From assembly GCA_029781045.1 (NCBI GenBank), contig JAKOXL010000029.1, forward strand, positions 1-64,000: a stretch of 64,000 bases of DNA, in the 5' to 3' direction. Shown in pieces: positions 38,448 through 46,955 of the stretch. Source of the DNA: Bacillota bacterium (GTDB taxonomy: Bacteria > Bacillota > UBA994 > UBA5500). Numbering within the stretch: position 1 is the stretch's first letter; each line of letters starts with the position of its first letter. Under the pieces are notes generated by a model. That model was not told where the DNA came from and searched no databases. It saw only the letters and a list, made by a program, of their open reading frames with translations. Made by a program: the position numbers and the translations under genes.

Positions 38448-39044
38448 TCAGCTCAAGTGTTCGATGCTATTAGAAAAGAGGATTCGGCGCCTACCCGAAT
38501 CATATTCCCATAGGTGGATGCCCGTGTCACCCGTAACGAAGACCACATCAGAGGCAATGGGTAATCCCAGGAAAGCCTGATAGAGCATCTTAATCGTACC
38601 CCCGTGGCAAACAAGGGCGATGGTGCTGTCGTCTTTATTCTCATAAAGAATCTGGGAGAGCGCTTTTTCCACCCGGCAGCGAAAGTCGATCTCCGATTCC
38701 ATCTCATAGGGGCCCATATGGGGAGGACGGTTTGGAATCGGCGGGTATTTGACTAAGGCTTCCTCGAAGGGCAGACCAGCCAGTAGGCCGTTATCATGTT
38801 CGCGCAGACCGGGCTCATGGATCAGGGGCGCATTGGTGGCTGCTGCCAGCGCTTCAGCTGTCTGCAGCGCGCGCTGCAGGGTGCTCACATAGATCCTATC
38901 GATCTTGAAGCGCTGAGCCACCCAACGGGCCATTGCTATCACCTGTCGCTGGCCTTCTTCCGTGAGGGCAAAGTCGGCTCTACCTTCATGCACTTTAAGT
39001 ATATCGGCTTCTGATTCGCCGTGACGAATAATGAGCAGTTTCAT
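38448..39044 (-). CDS. Histidine phosphatase family protein
   Basis: LLIIRHGESEAD, CHGGTIKML. Confidence 0.93.
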   Translation of the reverse strand: MKLLIIRHGESEADILKVHEGRADFALTEEGQRQVIAMARWVAQRFKIDRIYVSTLQRALQTAEALAAATNAPLIHEPGLREHDNGLLAGLPFEEALVKYPPIPNRPPHMGPYEMESEIDFRCRVEKALSQILYENKDDSTIALVCHGGTIKMLYQAFLGLPIASDVVFVTGDTGIHLWEYDSGRRRILFSNSIEHLS

Positions 39045-39082
39045 CCTTTTACTCCTCTCCTATTCAGTATTAGAACGACCGC

Positions 39083-40106
39083 TTAGAACAGTTTGGCTAC
39101 AGCGTGTTCGATATCTGGTTCCACTATGTGTAAGTCACGAATCTCGCCCAACTCGGCCATGAGGCGTAGCAGCTCATTAGGAGTGTGACGGGAGCGATCA
39201 AACTTGACTAGGGCGCGGGTTTCGTTCTGCCACGTAACTTGCAGTCCGTTGATCAAGGTATGGGTGATGATTGGTCTGCTGAAGTCGACGATAAGGGTAC
39301 TCTCTGCCCCGATTTGAGAGTAAAGGTGTTCTATACTGCCATCGAGAAGGATCTTCCCATGGTTGATAACTATCACCCGTCGGCACAGCTGCTCTATATC
39401 TCGTAGATCGTGGGTGGTTAACAGTATGGTAATGCCCTGCCGGTTAACCTCAAGTAGAAACTTGCGTATGGCCTGTTTAGCCACCACATCCAAACCAATA
39501 GTGGGCTCATCGAGAAAAAGGATCCGAGGCGCATGCAGCAGGGCGGCTGCGATTTCGCCCCGCATGCGTTGTCCGAGAGAGAGCTTGCGCACCGGCGTCT
39601 GCCAAAACTGGCTCAACTGCAGCAGTTCATCAAAGGTACGGAGCATGGATTTATAGCGTTTTTCTGGCACTTGATACATGGCTGCCAATAGTTCAAAAGA
39701 CTCCTGCAGGGGCAAGTCCCACCATAGCTGACTACGTTGGCCAAAAACGACGCCGATCTGACTTACCACTTGCCGCCGCTCCCGTTGGGGACTGCGGTCC
39801 TGTAATACGCATCGGTATAAACCTCCTTTCTTGCCGCCGCTCCCGTTGGGGACTGCGACCTAAAACACTAACCAACCCGGCCGTAGGATGTAGGATGCCA
39901 GTTAGCATTTTTATGGTGGTGGACTTGCCTGCGCCATTGGGGCCGATGTAGCCCAGGAACTCTCCCGGAGCTATCTGAAAACTGATACCATCGACGGCGG
40001 TGACCGTCTTTCCCCTGCGGCTGAGCAGACTGCGGAAAGTGCCAAAGGGTCCCGGCAGAATCTCAGGTACGAAGAACTCCTTTCTTAGGTTTTCAACTGC
40101 AATCAT
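39083..40106 (-). pseudogene. ABC-2 type transporter ATP-binding gene interrupted by a 61-bp insertion
   Basis: 40106..39732 (Walker A GPNGAGKSTTIKML) and 39769..39083 (LSLGQRMRGEIAAALLH, LFLDEPTIGLD) join as ...LGRSPQRERRQVVSQIGVVFGQRSQLWWDLP... when 61 bp is removed. Confidence 0.9.
39769..39857. repeat. 28-bp direct repeat / 33-bp unique insert / 28-bp direct repeat (61-bp period)
   Basis: CTTGCCGCCGCTCCCGTTGGGGACTGCG at 39769-39796 and 39830-39857; insert gtcctgtaatacgcatcggtataaacctccttt. Confidence 0.98.
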
Positions 40107-40115
40107 GAAATCCTC

Positions 40116-40907
40116 CTAACTTCCGGTACTTTGATAAGCCTTCTCGCCGGCTCGCCACATTAGGAGAGCTACCAACCATGTGGCGACTATTACGAGCCAA
40201 GGCAGTAGAAGATACCAAGGAGAACCGCCTAACCCCAGGGCGAACTTGGCTGGCACGTAGCCCACAAAAGTGACTGGTATAACAGTGAGCAGGATACGCA
40301 TCCACTGGGGATAGATGTTGGTGGGATAGGAAGCGGCATAGTTGGCGCCATAGAAGGCTAACGTCTGTAGATCGCGGACACGGCCAAACCAAAAGGCACA
40401 GGATGCAATGGCCACACTGATGCCAAAGATGATGAGGGTACCAGAGAGTGGCAGCGTCAGAAGATAGAAGTAACGCCAGCCAAGGGTTCCTGGGCCACCT
40501 AAGTGATGCAAAGATACTAGAAGCACCGTGGCAGCTTGGATTACCCCACCCAAGCGAAAGAACTCAACACGTCGGCCGAGCAGTACCATTAGACTGGGCA
40601 AGGGGCGCAACAAGATGCCGTCATACTCACCCCGGATGATATACTCCTGGAACCGATGTAGTTCGCACCCAAAGGTACGGAAGAGGGAGGCACTGATACC
40701 TACTACGCCATATATGACACCGATCTGTGGCAAGCTCCAACCACCCACGCTGCGGGCATTGTAGATAATCGTTATAACTACCAGGAAATCGGTTAGGGTA
40801 ATCCAACAATGGAAAAAGAGGGAAACCAAGAAACTAAACTTGTATTGCAGTAACGCTTGCCAAGTGGCTGTCAAGAGGCGCCAATAGAGTCGGAGACTGG
40901 TCTTCAT
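40116..40907 (-). CDS. ABC-2 family transporter permease
   Basis: MKTSLRLYWRLLTATWQALLQYKFSFLVSLFF; REYDGILLRPL-like EYIIRGEYDGILLRPLP. Confidence 0.85.
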   Translation of the reverse strand: MKTSLRLYWRLLTATWQALLQYKFSFLVSLFFHCWITLTDFLVVITIIYNARSVGGWSLPQIGVIYGVVGISASLFRTFGCELHRFQEYIIRGEYDGILLRPLPSLMVLLGRRVEFFRLGGVIQAATVLLVSLHHLGGPGTLGWRYFYLLTLPLSGTLIIFGISVAIASCAFWFGRVRDLQTLAFYGANYAASYPTNIYPQWMRILLTVIPVTFVGYVPAKFALGLGGSPWYLLLPWLVIVATWLVALLMWRAGEKAYQSTGS

Positions 40908-41709
40908 CCGCCTTGCACCTCCAGATGGCGCCGTGCCAGCAGGGTTAGACCACGGCAAATCACCGTTAACAGGCATGCCCATGTGGCGGGGAGCAACAAA
41001 GCCCCCAGCCCTGCAAGCCCAGATAAATCAGATTGGGATAGTGGGCGAGGGCAGCCCAAGGTGAGAAGGGGAGAATACGTCCAAGTATCCCGGGTAATAG
41101 GTCCACAGGCAGCTGCCCTCCGGATCCGGCTGTGAAGAGCGCCATGTTGAGATAAGTAATCCAGCGGATATCGGTGGTCCAAAAGCTGACCAGACCCTCG
41201 AGATAGCCAAGACAGAGGGCCACATAAAGCGCTAAGGCAAGGCTGGGTAGTAACAGAAGTAGCGATGGAGCTTTAGGAATGTGGTAGCCAACGGTAAGCG
41301 CGTAGAGTAGGTAGAGGGGAAGAGAGCGATAAATCAGCTTGTACAAATGCTCACCACTCTGGCGACAGATAACGTACGTGAAAAAGTCAATGGGGCGCAG
41401 CAACTCCAAGCTGATGTCGCCAGTACGTACTGCTAACTGTATGTTCAATCCGTGCGGCCAACTTACAAAGTTATACATAACCTGACCAAAGGCTGCCCAG
41501 CATACCAACTGGTCAACCCGATAGGGACCCACACTACCAAGTGGACCGGCGGTGGCCAGCCAAATGTAGATGTTGATGTAACCAAAGAGAGCGCTACCCA
41601 TGGTATCCACCAGGTGAGCTACCCGATACTGGAAGTTGCGTCGGTAAGTTTTGTGCACTAGCAACCAGTAGGCGTACAAGCCCCATTCCTCCTCTGATGC
41701 CAGTCGCAT
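40904..41709 (-). pseudogene. ABC-2 family transporter permease with frameshift in a G-run near the C-terminus
   Basis: Frame 41709..40966 ends early; the 41182..40904 frame supplies GALLLPATWACLLTVICRGLTLLARRHLEVQGG and an ATGA overlap with the next gene. Confidence 0.8.
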
Positions 41710-41854
41710 GACTGGAAAGCCCCGCTCGAGAGATGGTAACAGCGGGGCTAATCATTCTATCATAATTCTAGTTTGGATACCAGATCTCTTGCAGGCAGGA
41801 AATAGAATAGTCGCAGAGAAAATGCAGGGAGAAAACAAAGCGAGGAGGTGCAGC

Positions 41855-42136
41855 ATGCTATCCCGATGTGGGTTGGACTGTAGCCAATGTTATGCTTATC
41901 CCCATGATTGCCAGGGGTGTGAGGCCGTTGCAGGAGCCCCTTTTTGGACGCAACAAGAACAAGGGGGTATGGAACAGTGTGAGCTTTATCGCTGTTCAGC
42001 GGAAAAGGGCTATGCCCATTGCGGTTCTTGTCAGGAGTTGCCCTGCAAGAAGTGGTATGATTTGAAGGATCCATCATACAGTGAGGAACAACACTTACAA
42101 AGTATACAGGAGCGGATAAAAAGACTACGCCCATGA
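41855..42136 (+). CDS. DUF3795-like Cys-rich protein
   Basis: MLSRCGLDCSQCYAYPHDCQGCEAVAG...CSAEKGYAHCGSCQELPCKKW. Confidence 0.8.
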   Translation: MLSRCGLDCSQCYAYPHDCQGCEAVAGAPFWTQQEQGGMEQCELYRCSAEKGYAHCGSCQELPCKKWYDLKDPSYSEEQHLQSIQERIKRLRP

Positions 42137-42141
42137 ACGGA

Positions 42142-42172
42142 GGACGGTTCCTGTGAGGCACAGGAACCGTCC
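42142..42172. terminator. Bidirectional terminator
   Basis: GGACGGTTCCTGTG-agg-CACAGGAACCGTCC. Confidence 0.85.
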
Positions 42173-42177
42173 GCGTT

Positions 42178-42885
42178 TTACCACCTGGTTCTTAGTAGAT
42201 CATTCATTGTGTAGAAACCTGCTGGTTGCTGACAAAGAAACTCGGCGGCTTTAACAGCTCCTTCAGCATAGACCCGGCGATCATGCACTGTATGGGTCAA
42301 GGCGAGGGTCTCCCAATCGGTGAAAAAGCGCACTTGGTGTTCTCCCAGAACACTGCCGCCCCGTATAGAATGGACACCGATATCATGAGGCTCACGCAGC
42401 GCCAACCCTTGGCGGCCATGTACAGGGGACCTGGGTCCGAGAGCTCGCTGCAAAACAGCCAAGAGTTCTTTGGCACTGCCCGAAGGGGCATCCTGTTTAT
42501 ACCGATGGTGGATTTCCACTATTTCGATGTCGCTATCTGCCAAGACTAAGGCCACAGTTTCCGCCAGTACCAGCAATAGGTTTAATCCTAAGGAAAAGTT
42601 GGGTGCCTGCAGGATGGGGATGGTCTTACTGGCCGACCGGATTTGGGTCTGCTGCTCTGCCGAATGGCCAGTGGTGCCAATGACCACGGGTAGTTTCTTC
42701 TGCAGGGCGTATGCCAACAGGTCAGAGGTGCATTCGGGTAAAGAAAAATCCACAATCACATCGGCAGGGGGCAGCGCCCGTTCGGCTCTAGTGACACGGC
42801 CGACTACCTTATGTCCCTTCTCTTCTATTACTTGGCACGCGGTGCGCCCCATCTGACCACTGGAGCCCCATACAATCACGCGCAT
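42178..42885 (-). CDS. dapB: 4-hydroxy-tetrahydrodipicolinate reductase
   Basis: IVWGSSGQMGRTACQ, VIGTTGHSAEQ, EIHHRYKQDAPSGSAKEL. Confidence 0.94.
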   Translation of the reverse strand: MRVIVWGSSGQMGRTACQVIEEKGHKVVGRVTRAERALPPADVIVDFSLPECTSDLLAYALQKKLPVVIGTTGHSAEQQTQIRSASKTIPILQAPNFSLGLNLLLVLAETVALVLADSDIEIVEIHHRYKQDAPSGSAKELLAVLQRALGPRSPVHGRQGLALREPHDIGVHSIRGGSVLGEHQVRFFTDWETLALTHTVHDRRVYAEGAVKAAEFLCQQPAGFYTMNDLLRTRW

Positions 42886-42939
42886 TGCTCATCCTCCTAG
42901 TCGACAAGCCTTGATTACCCATGAAGAGTCGAAGGGAGA

Positions 42940-43875
42940 TCATACGTACTGTTCGATGATGCTCTGCAGTGTCCCGGGCAGGAAACTGACTATCGGAATC
43001 TCCAGGATGGTATAGGCTCCTGGGGGTTGACGTTTGGCGGCCCGGGCACTGGAAACCATTACTTGCCCTGTAAGGGCAGGGTTGGTAACGCGGCTTTCGT
43101 AGCGGAAGAACTGATTGGCCGTCTTTCCGGCAGTGCCGTGCCGTTCCATTACCACCCCGTGACCCGTATCCGTCAACTTGGCCACATCCTTTACGGCAAA
43201 TACGTGGGTTTCGTCATGAGAAAAATAGGGGTCTTGTTTAATGGCGTTGGCTATGGTCTCAAGGGCATAGCCCGGTTCCAGTTCCACGTAGACTTGTCGT
43301 CTATGCTGTCCATATCCAATGGGCAGAGTAAGGGAGAGGGCGTTCTTTACTCCCTCTTTCTCCTTTGCTACCACCGTATGTCCCATGCTCATGCCAGGCC
43401 CAAAGTTGGTGTAGGTGATTCCTCGGGGGGCTTGCAGAGCGAGAATTGCCCGAATCAAAGAATCAGTCCCCGGATCCCAGCCGGCCGCTATCACAGCGCT
43501 AGCACCTCCCTGCCGGGCAGCTTGGTCCAGTTCCTGGCGCAGGCGCCATAGCTCACTGCCATGAATATCAAAACTGTCAACGGTGCATATCCCTTGTTGT
43601 AGTAGTGGAACGGCTACCTTCTCGACACTGCGGCTGGGAACGGCCAGCACAGCCACATCCACCTTTCCCAGCTCATCCATGCGACTGACAACGGATACGT
43701 GCGGTGGAAGCAGTTGACGGGCACGACAAAGCGCATGTTCCCGCACCACCACGCCCGCCAAGTCAAGATCGGGAGCCGCTTCTATTGCATCGAGTGCTCC
43801 TGTACCCACATTGCCCAAACCGACGACGGCAACACGTGTTTTGTCCACTGAAAGACCACCTCCCATGTTCCTCAC
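42940..43875 (-). CDS. ddh: Diaminopimelate dehydrogenase
   Basis: VAVVGLGNVGTGALDAI, CTVDSFDIHG, AAGWDPGTDSLIRA, GPGMSMGHT. Confidence 0.93.
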   Translation of the reverse strand: MRNMGGGLSVDKTRVAVVGLGNVGTGALDAIEAAPDLDLAGVVVREHALCRARQLLPPHVSVVSRMDELGKVDVAVLAVPSRSVEKVAVPLLQQGICTVDSFDIHGSELWRLRQELDQAARQGGASAVIAAGWDPGTDSLIRAILALQAPRGITYTNFGPGMSMGHTVVAKEKEGVKNALSLTLPIGYGQHRRQVYVELEPGYALETIANAIKQDPYFSHDETHVFAVKDVAKLTDTGHGVVMERHGTAGKTANQFFRYESRVTNPALTGQVMVSSARAAKRQPPGAYTILEIPIVSFLPGTLQSIIEQYV

Positions 43876-44042
43876 TCGTTCATAAGGATGCGAGATGAGC
43901 CAAATATATGCTCGTTGTGCCGTCAGAAAGAGGACGCATTGTGACTTTTCCCCGCCTAAAAGGGGAAGAGGCTAGAGGAAAGGGAGCAAAGGTGTGGAAT
44001 CCAAGAGAGGGTGGTTTTGTCAGTTCGGCTGGAGGTGACTTC

Positions 44043-45494
44043 ATGTTCTTTCGTCTTGGGATTCTTAACGTCCAAAGGCAGTTGGCTCGTAGTACCTTGG
44101 TGGTCGTAGCTTTAGCTATGGCGGCTATTAGCCTTACGAACTCCATAGCTTTGCAGGAGATTCCGCCTCTGCGTATAGCTCCCTTCCTGAACCGCTTTAC
44201 AGGAGGACATATTCTGGTAATTCCTTTTCGTTGGGCAGGTCAGCAGCTAAGTGACGTCACCGGCTCCCTGCAATTTGAGCCAACTAGTCTGATTGCCAGT
44301 GGTAGCAGCTGGCTAGATTGGTTCTACCCGCAATTCTATGAGCAGGGTTTCTGGGTACCGCTGGGTGAAACTCCGACCGAGTTCATAGATGCTGATGTGC
44401 TTGCTGGTCTTACCGCTTTCCCGGGGGTTGAGGCGGTAGTAACTGTACCTATGCTACCGGCGGTGGTTTATGCCATAGGTCCCAATGGTGAGGTAGCTTA
44501 TCCGATTCGCATAGCGCCCTTGACGGAAGAGATCCGCCAACTGACGGCCGACAGTAAGCAGTCTAATCAGTTTGCTTTGGCCGCTAGAGGCATCTATTTT
44601 AACCAGGCCGCTCAGGTTTTACGGGAAAAGCCTAAATATGAACGACCAGGTGTGGAAGTAGAGCTTCTGTTGCCGCAATTGGACGACGGCGGCAAACTGG
44701 GCATTACAGCGGCCACTAAGTATACCGTGCCCTTTGGCGCTTACCTGCAGGTTCCAACGCGAGAAGTAACGTGGATGGATTCGCTGGGGGGTACCTTAAC
44801 CGAGGTAGGTCGGCTAATTGCCGATATTGCCTGGATAGGTGAGAATAGCTGGCGGGAAATTGTTGCATTGGTGACTGGTGGTAACGATAGTCTTCCCATT
44901 GGTAATGTGGTCTTACGGGTGGAAGATCTGCAGGTTCTGGAGCCCACCATTGCCAAACTAAGTAAAGCTTACCCTGACTTGACTTTTGTGAGTTTGGGTG
45001 AGGTGGAAGAGCGCATCTTCCATACGGGGCATCTTGAGCAGTTTACGCAAGCCCCTCGGGTGGTGTGGAAACAGGAAGGGCAGCCTCGACTTACCGTGCC
45101 CATTTCCTTTAGCCGTATATTCTCCTATTTACTGGTGCTGATTGCAGCTATTCTTCTCGGTGGGCACATGTTAACCGGTGTGGCAGCACGCAATCAAGAA
45201 ATTGGAACATTGCGGGCACTTGGCGCCCGTCGGCGGGATATACTGGTGCTTGGCGTCAGCGAGACGGTAGCACTCACGGTAATCGGGTCTACTTTGGGCT
45301 TTTTTCCCCTGCGTCTATTTGGTGTTATTATGCAGCTACGAGGTGGCCAAGCCTTCTTACCGGTATTCATTGGGGTTCTAAAGGAGTATATGCAGATTAG
45401 CGGCCTCACCTTGGCGGCAGCGCTCCTATTCTCATTGTTACCCGTGTGGCGGCTGGCTAGTGTAGCTCCCATGGAGGTGTTGCGCAATGAATAG
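44043..45494 (+). CDS. FtsX-like ABC permease
   Basis: Large extracytoplasmic domain then LLVLIAAILLGGHMLTGVAARNQEIGTLRALGARRRDI. Confidence 0.85.
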   Translation: MFFRLGILNVQRQLARSTLVVVALAMAAISLTNSIALQEIPPLRIAPFLNRFTGGHILVIPFRWAGQQLSDVTGSLQFEPTSLIASGSSWLDWFYPQFYEQGFWVPLGETPTEFIDADVLAGLTAFPGVEAVVTVPMLPAVVYAIGPNGEVAYPIRIAPLTEEIRQLTADSKQSNQFALAARGIYFNQAAQVLREKPKYERPGVEVELLLPQLDDGGKLGITAATKYTVPFGAYLQVPTREVTWMDSLGGTLTEVGRLIADIAWIGENSWREIVALVTGGNDSLPIGNVVLRVEDLQVLEPTIAKLSKAYPDLTFVSLGEVEERIFHTGHLEQFTQAPRVVWKQEGQPRLTVPISFSRIFSYLLVLIAAILLGGHMLTGVAARNQEIGTLRALGARRRDILVLGVSETVALTVIGSTLGFFPLRLFGVIMQLRGGQAFLPVFIGVLKEYMQISGLTLAAALLFSLLPVWRLASVAPMEVLRNE

Positions 45495-46836
45495 CCTGGT
45501 TCGTCTATGGAGCAAGCGGGTCTGGTGCTTTCGTTTCGTTCACCTGTTGGTGGCGGCGCTTGTAGCGGCCGTAGTTGTTGTAGCTCTGCTATATCAGGGG
45601 TATGTGGGAGCATTGAGTGAGAGCTTTGCTGACCGTTTGGTCTTTCCCCAGTTTCCGGGCGCTGCTGCAGTATTCGCCCCTGGATTGGTCCAACCACCGC
45701 GGCAGGTGACTACTCCGCCCAATTTGCAGCTGGCTCTAATGACTACCACCACCCGTCACGGAAACATTCATCTGGGGGTCGTGCTATCCTCCTACGCAGG
45801 TGGCTGGCCTGTGCCAAAAGGCAATGAGGTCTGGTTACCTGTCAGTCTACGAGGTCATGTTTTTGATGAAGGGGTTGGCGACAGCCTTACCCTAACCTAT
45901 TTTGGCAGGGGTCCTTGGCAACAAGCAGAAGTGGTTGTTGCTGGATACTACGAAGATGCTCGACTTCTTAGCCCAATCTTGATTAGCCTTCCCTTTGCCC
46001 AAGAGTGGCTAGGTGACCAACTGGTCTATGCTCAGTCCGTATTGGTTTATCCGGAGAGCGCCCTCAGGCAGCTGCGAAGCAACTTATACCGTATTCCGAA
46101 TGCACAGTTGGTTAGTCTGGATTCAGCCTTTTTGGGAGCTAAGTATCTGGTTAGTAGTATGTTTGCTGGTGGTGACTTAGCTCTGGTCTTAGGGATAGTG
46201 TTTCTGGCTATCGGGGTAGGCATTTTCGGTCTCTTGGTCTTCTTGGATAGTCGTAGTGAGATAGCCATGCTGAAAACCTTGGGTTTGAAACCAGGTGAAG
46301 TGAGTCGGCTTTCGCTTTTCGAGTTCGGTTTCTCTACTCTCATAGGATTAGGTTTGGGATGGGCAGTGATCTCTGTTCTGCAGGAGCACATTAGCTTTCC
46401 CTTTAAGTATGATCTGGCACTTCTTCGTCATGGTTTCCTGCTGGTTGGCTGTGCCTTTGCTTTGGCGCTATTTGCGCCGGCACGCTTGGCAAGGGTTGCT
46501 ACCGTTAACGAACTGTTGCTGAAGCGACCGACTCTACTTTTCAGTCAGGTGATTAGTAGTGTGGAGGGGCAACGTCCCGCATTACATGACATCATCAGCC
46601 GTGGCTGGAGCTGTCTGAAGCTGGAGAGCGATGGAAGCAATTTTCTCGGTACAGTTGTTCCGCAGCAGGGGGCTTTTGTGCGACAAGGTGAGCTGGTGGG
46701 ATGGCAGACGACCTGGTTTGGTATGGGGGAAAAGCGCTATGTGGCGCCCCATGATGGTATTGTGCAAATGGTGGACCCAAAACGGGGGGTGGTGGCAATC
46801 TCTCCCTGCGTGGAACCGAAAGAGGGAAGTATTTAG
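45487..46836 (+). CDS. FtsX-like ABC permease with C-terminal lipoyl/biotinyl-like domain
   Basis: FLDSRSEIAMLKTLGLKPGEV (FtsX); C-terminus GTVVPQQGAFVRQGELVGW...RYVAPHDGIVQMVDPKRGVVAISP. Confidence 0.75.
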   Translation: MNSLVRLWSKRVWCFRFVHLLVAALVAAVVVVALLYQGYVGALSESFADRLVFPQFPGAAAVFAPGLVQPPRQVTTPPNLQLALMTTTTRHGNIHLGVVLSSYAGGWPVPKGNEVWLPVSLRGHVFDEGVGDSLTLTYFGRGPWQQAEVVVAGYYEDARLLSPILISLPFAQEWLGDQLVYAQSVLVYPESALRQLRSNLYRIPNAQLVSLDSAFLGAKYLVSSMFAGGDLALVLGIVFLAIGVGIFGLLVFLDSRSEIAMLKTLGLKPGEVSRLSLFEFGFSTLIGLGLGWAVISVLQEHISFPFKYDLALLRHGFLLVGCAFALALFAPARLARVATVNELLLKRPTLLFSQVISSVEGQRPALHDIISRGWSCLKLESDGSNFLGTVVPQQGAFVRQGELVGWQTTWFGMGEKRYVAPHDGIVQMVDPKRGVVAISPCVEPKEGSI

Positions 46837-46938
46837 TTGGTCAGTAGCGAAACATAGGGGTTTCAGGTTGAGGAAAAGATGGTTGACCATCGGTCCGGCC
46901 TGCGACCCCTTTTTTCTGCAGGAATCTAGTTGACCAAC
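46836..46938. promoter_or_regulatory. Inverted and direct repeats upstream of TerB/BrxD operon
   Basis: GTTGGTCA (46836-46843), GTTGACCAtCGG (46882), GTTGACCAaCGG (46930). Confidence 0.45.
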
Positions 46939-46955
46939 GGCAAAGAATACTAGTT

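Noticed and set aside
25649-39857. Calling the two 61-bp structures bona fide CRISPR arrays
   Set aside because: Only two repeats each, different repeat sequences, inside coding genes, no cas genes in the window; ectopic integration fits better.
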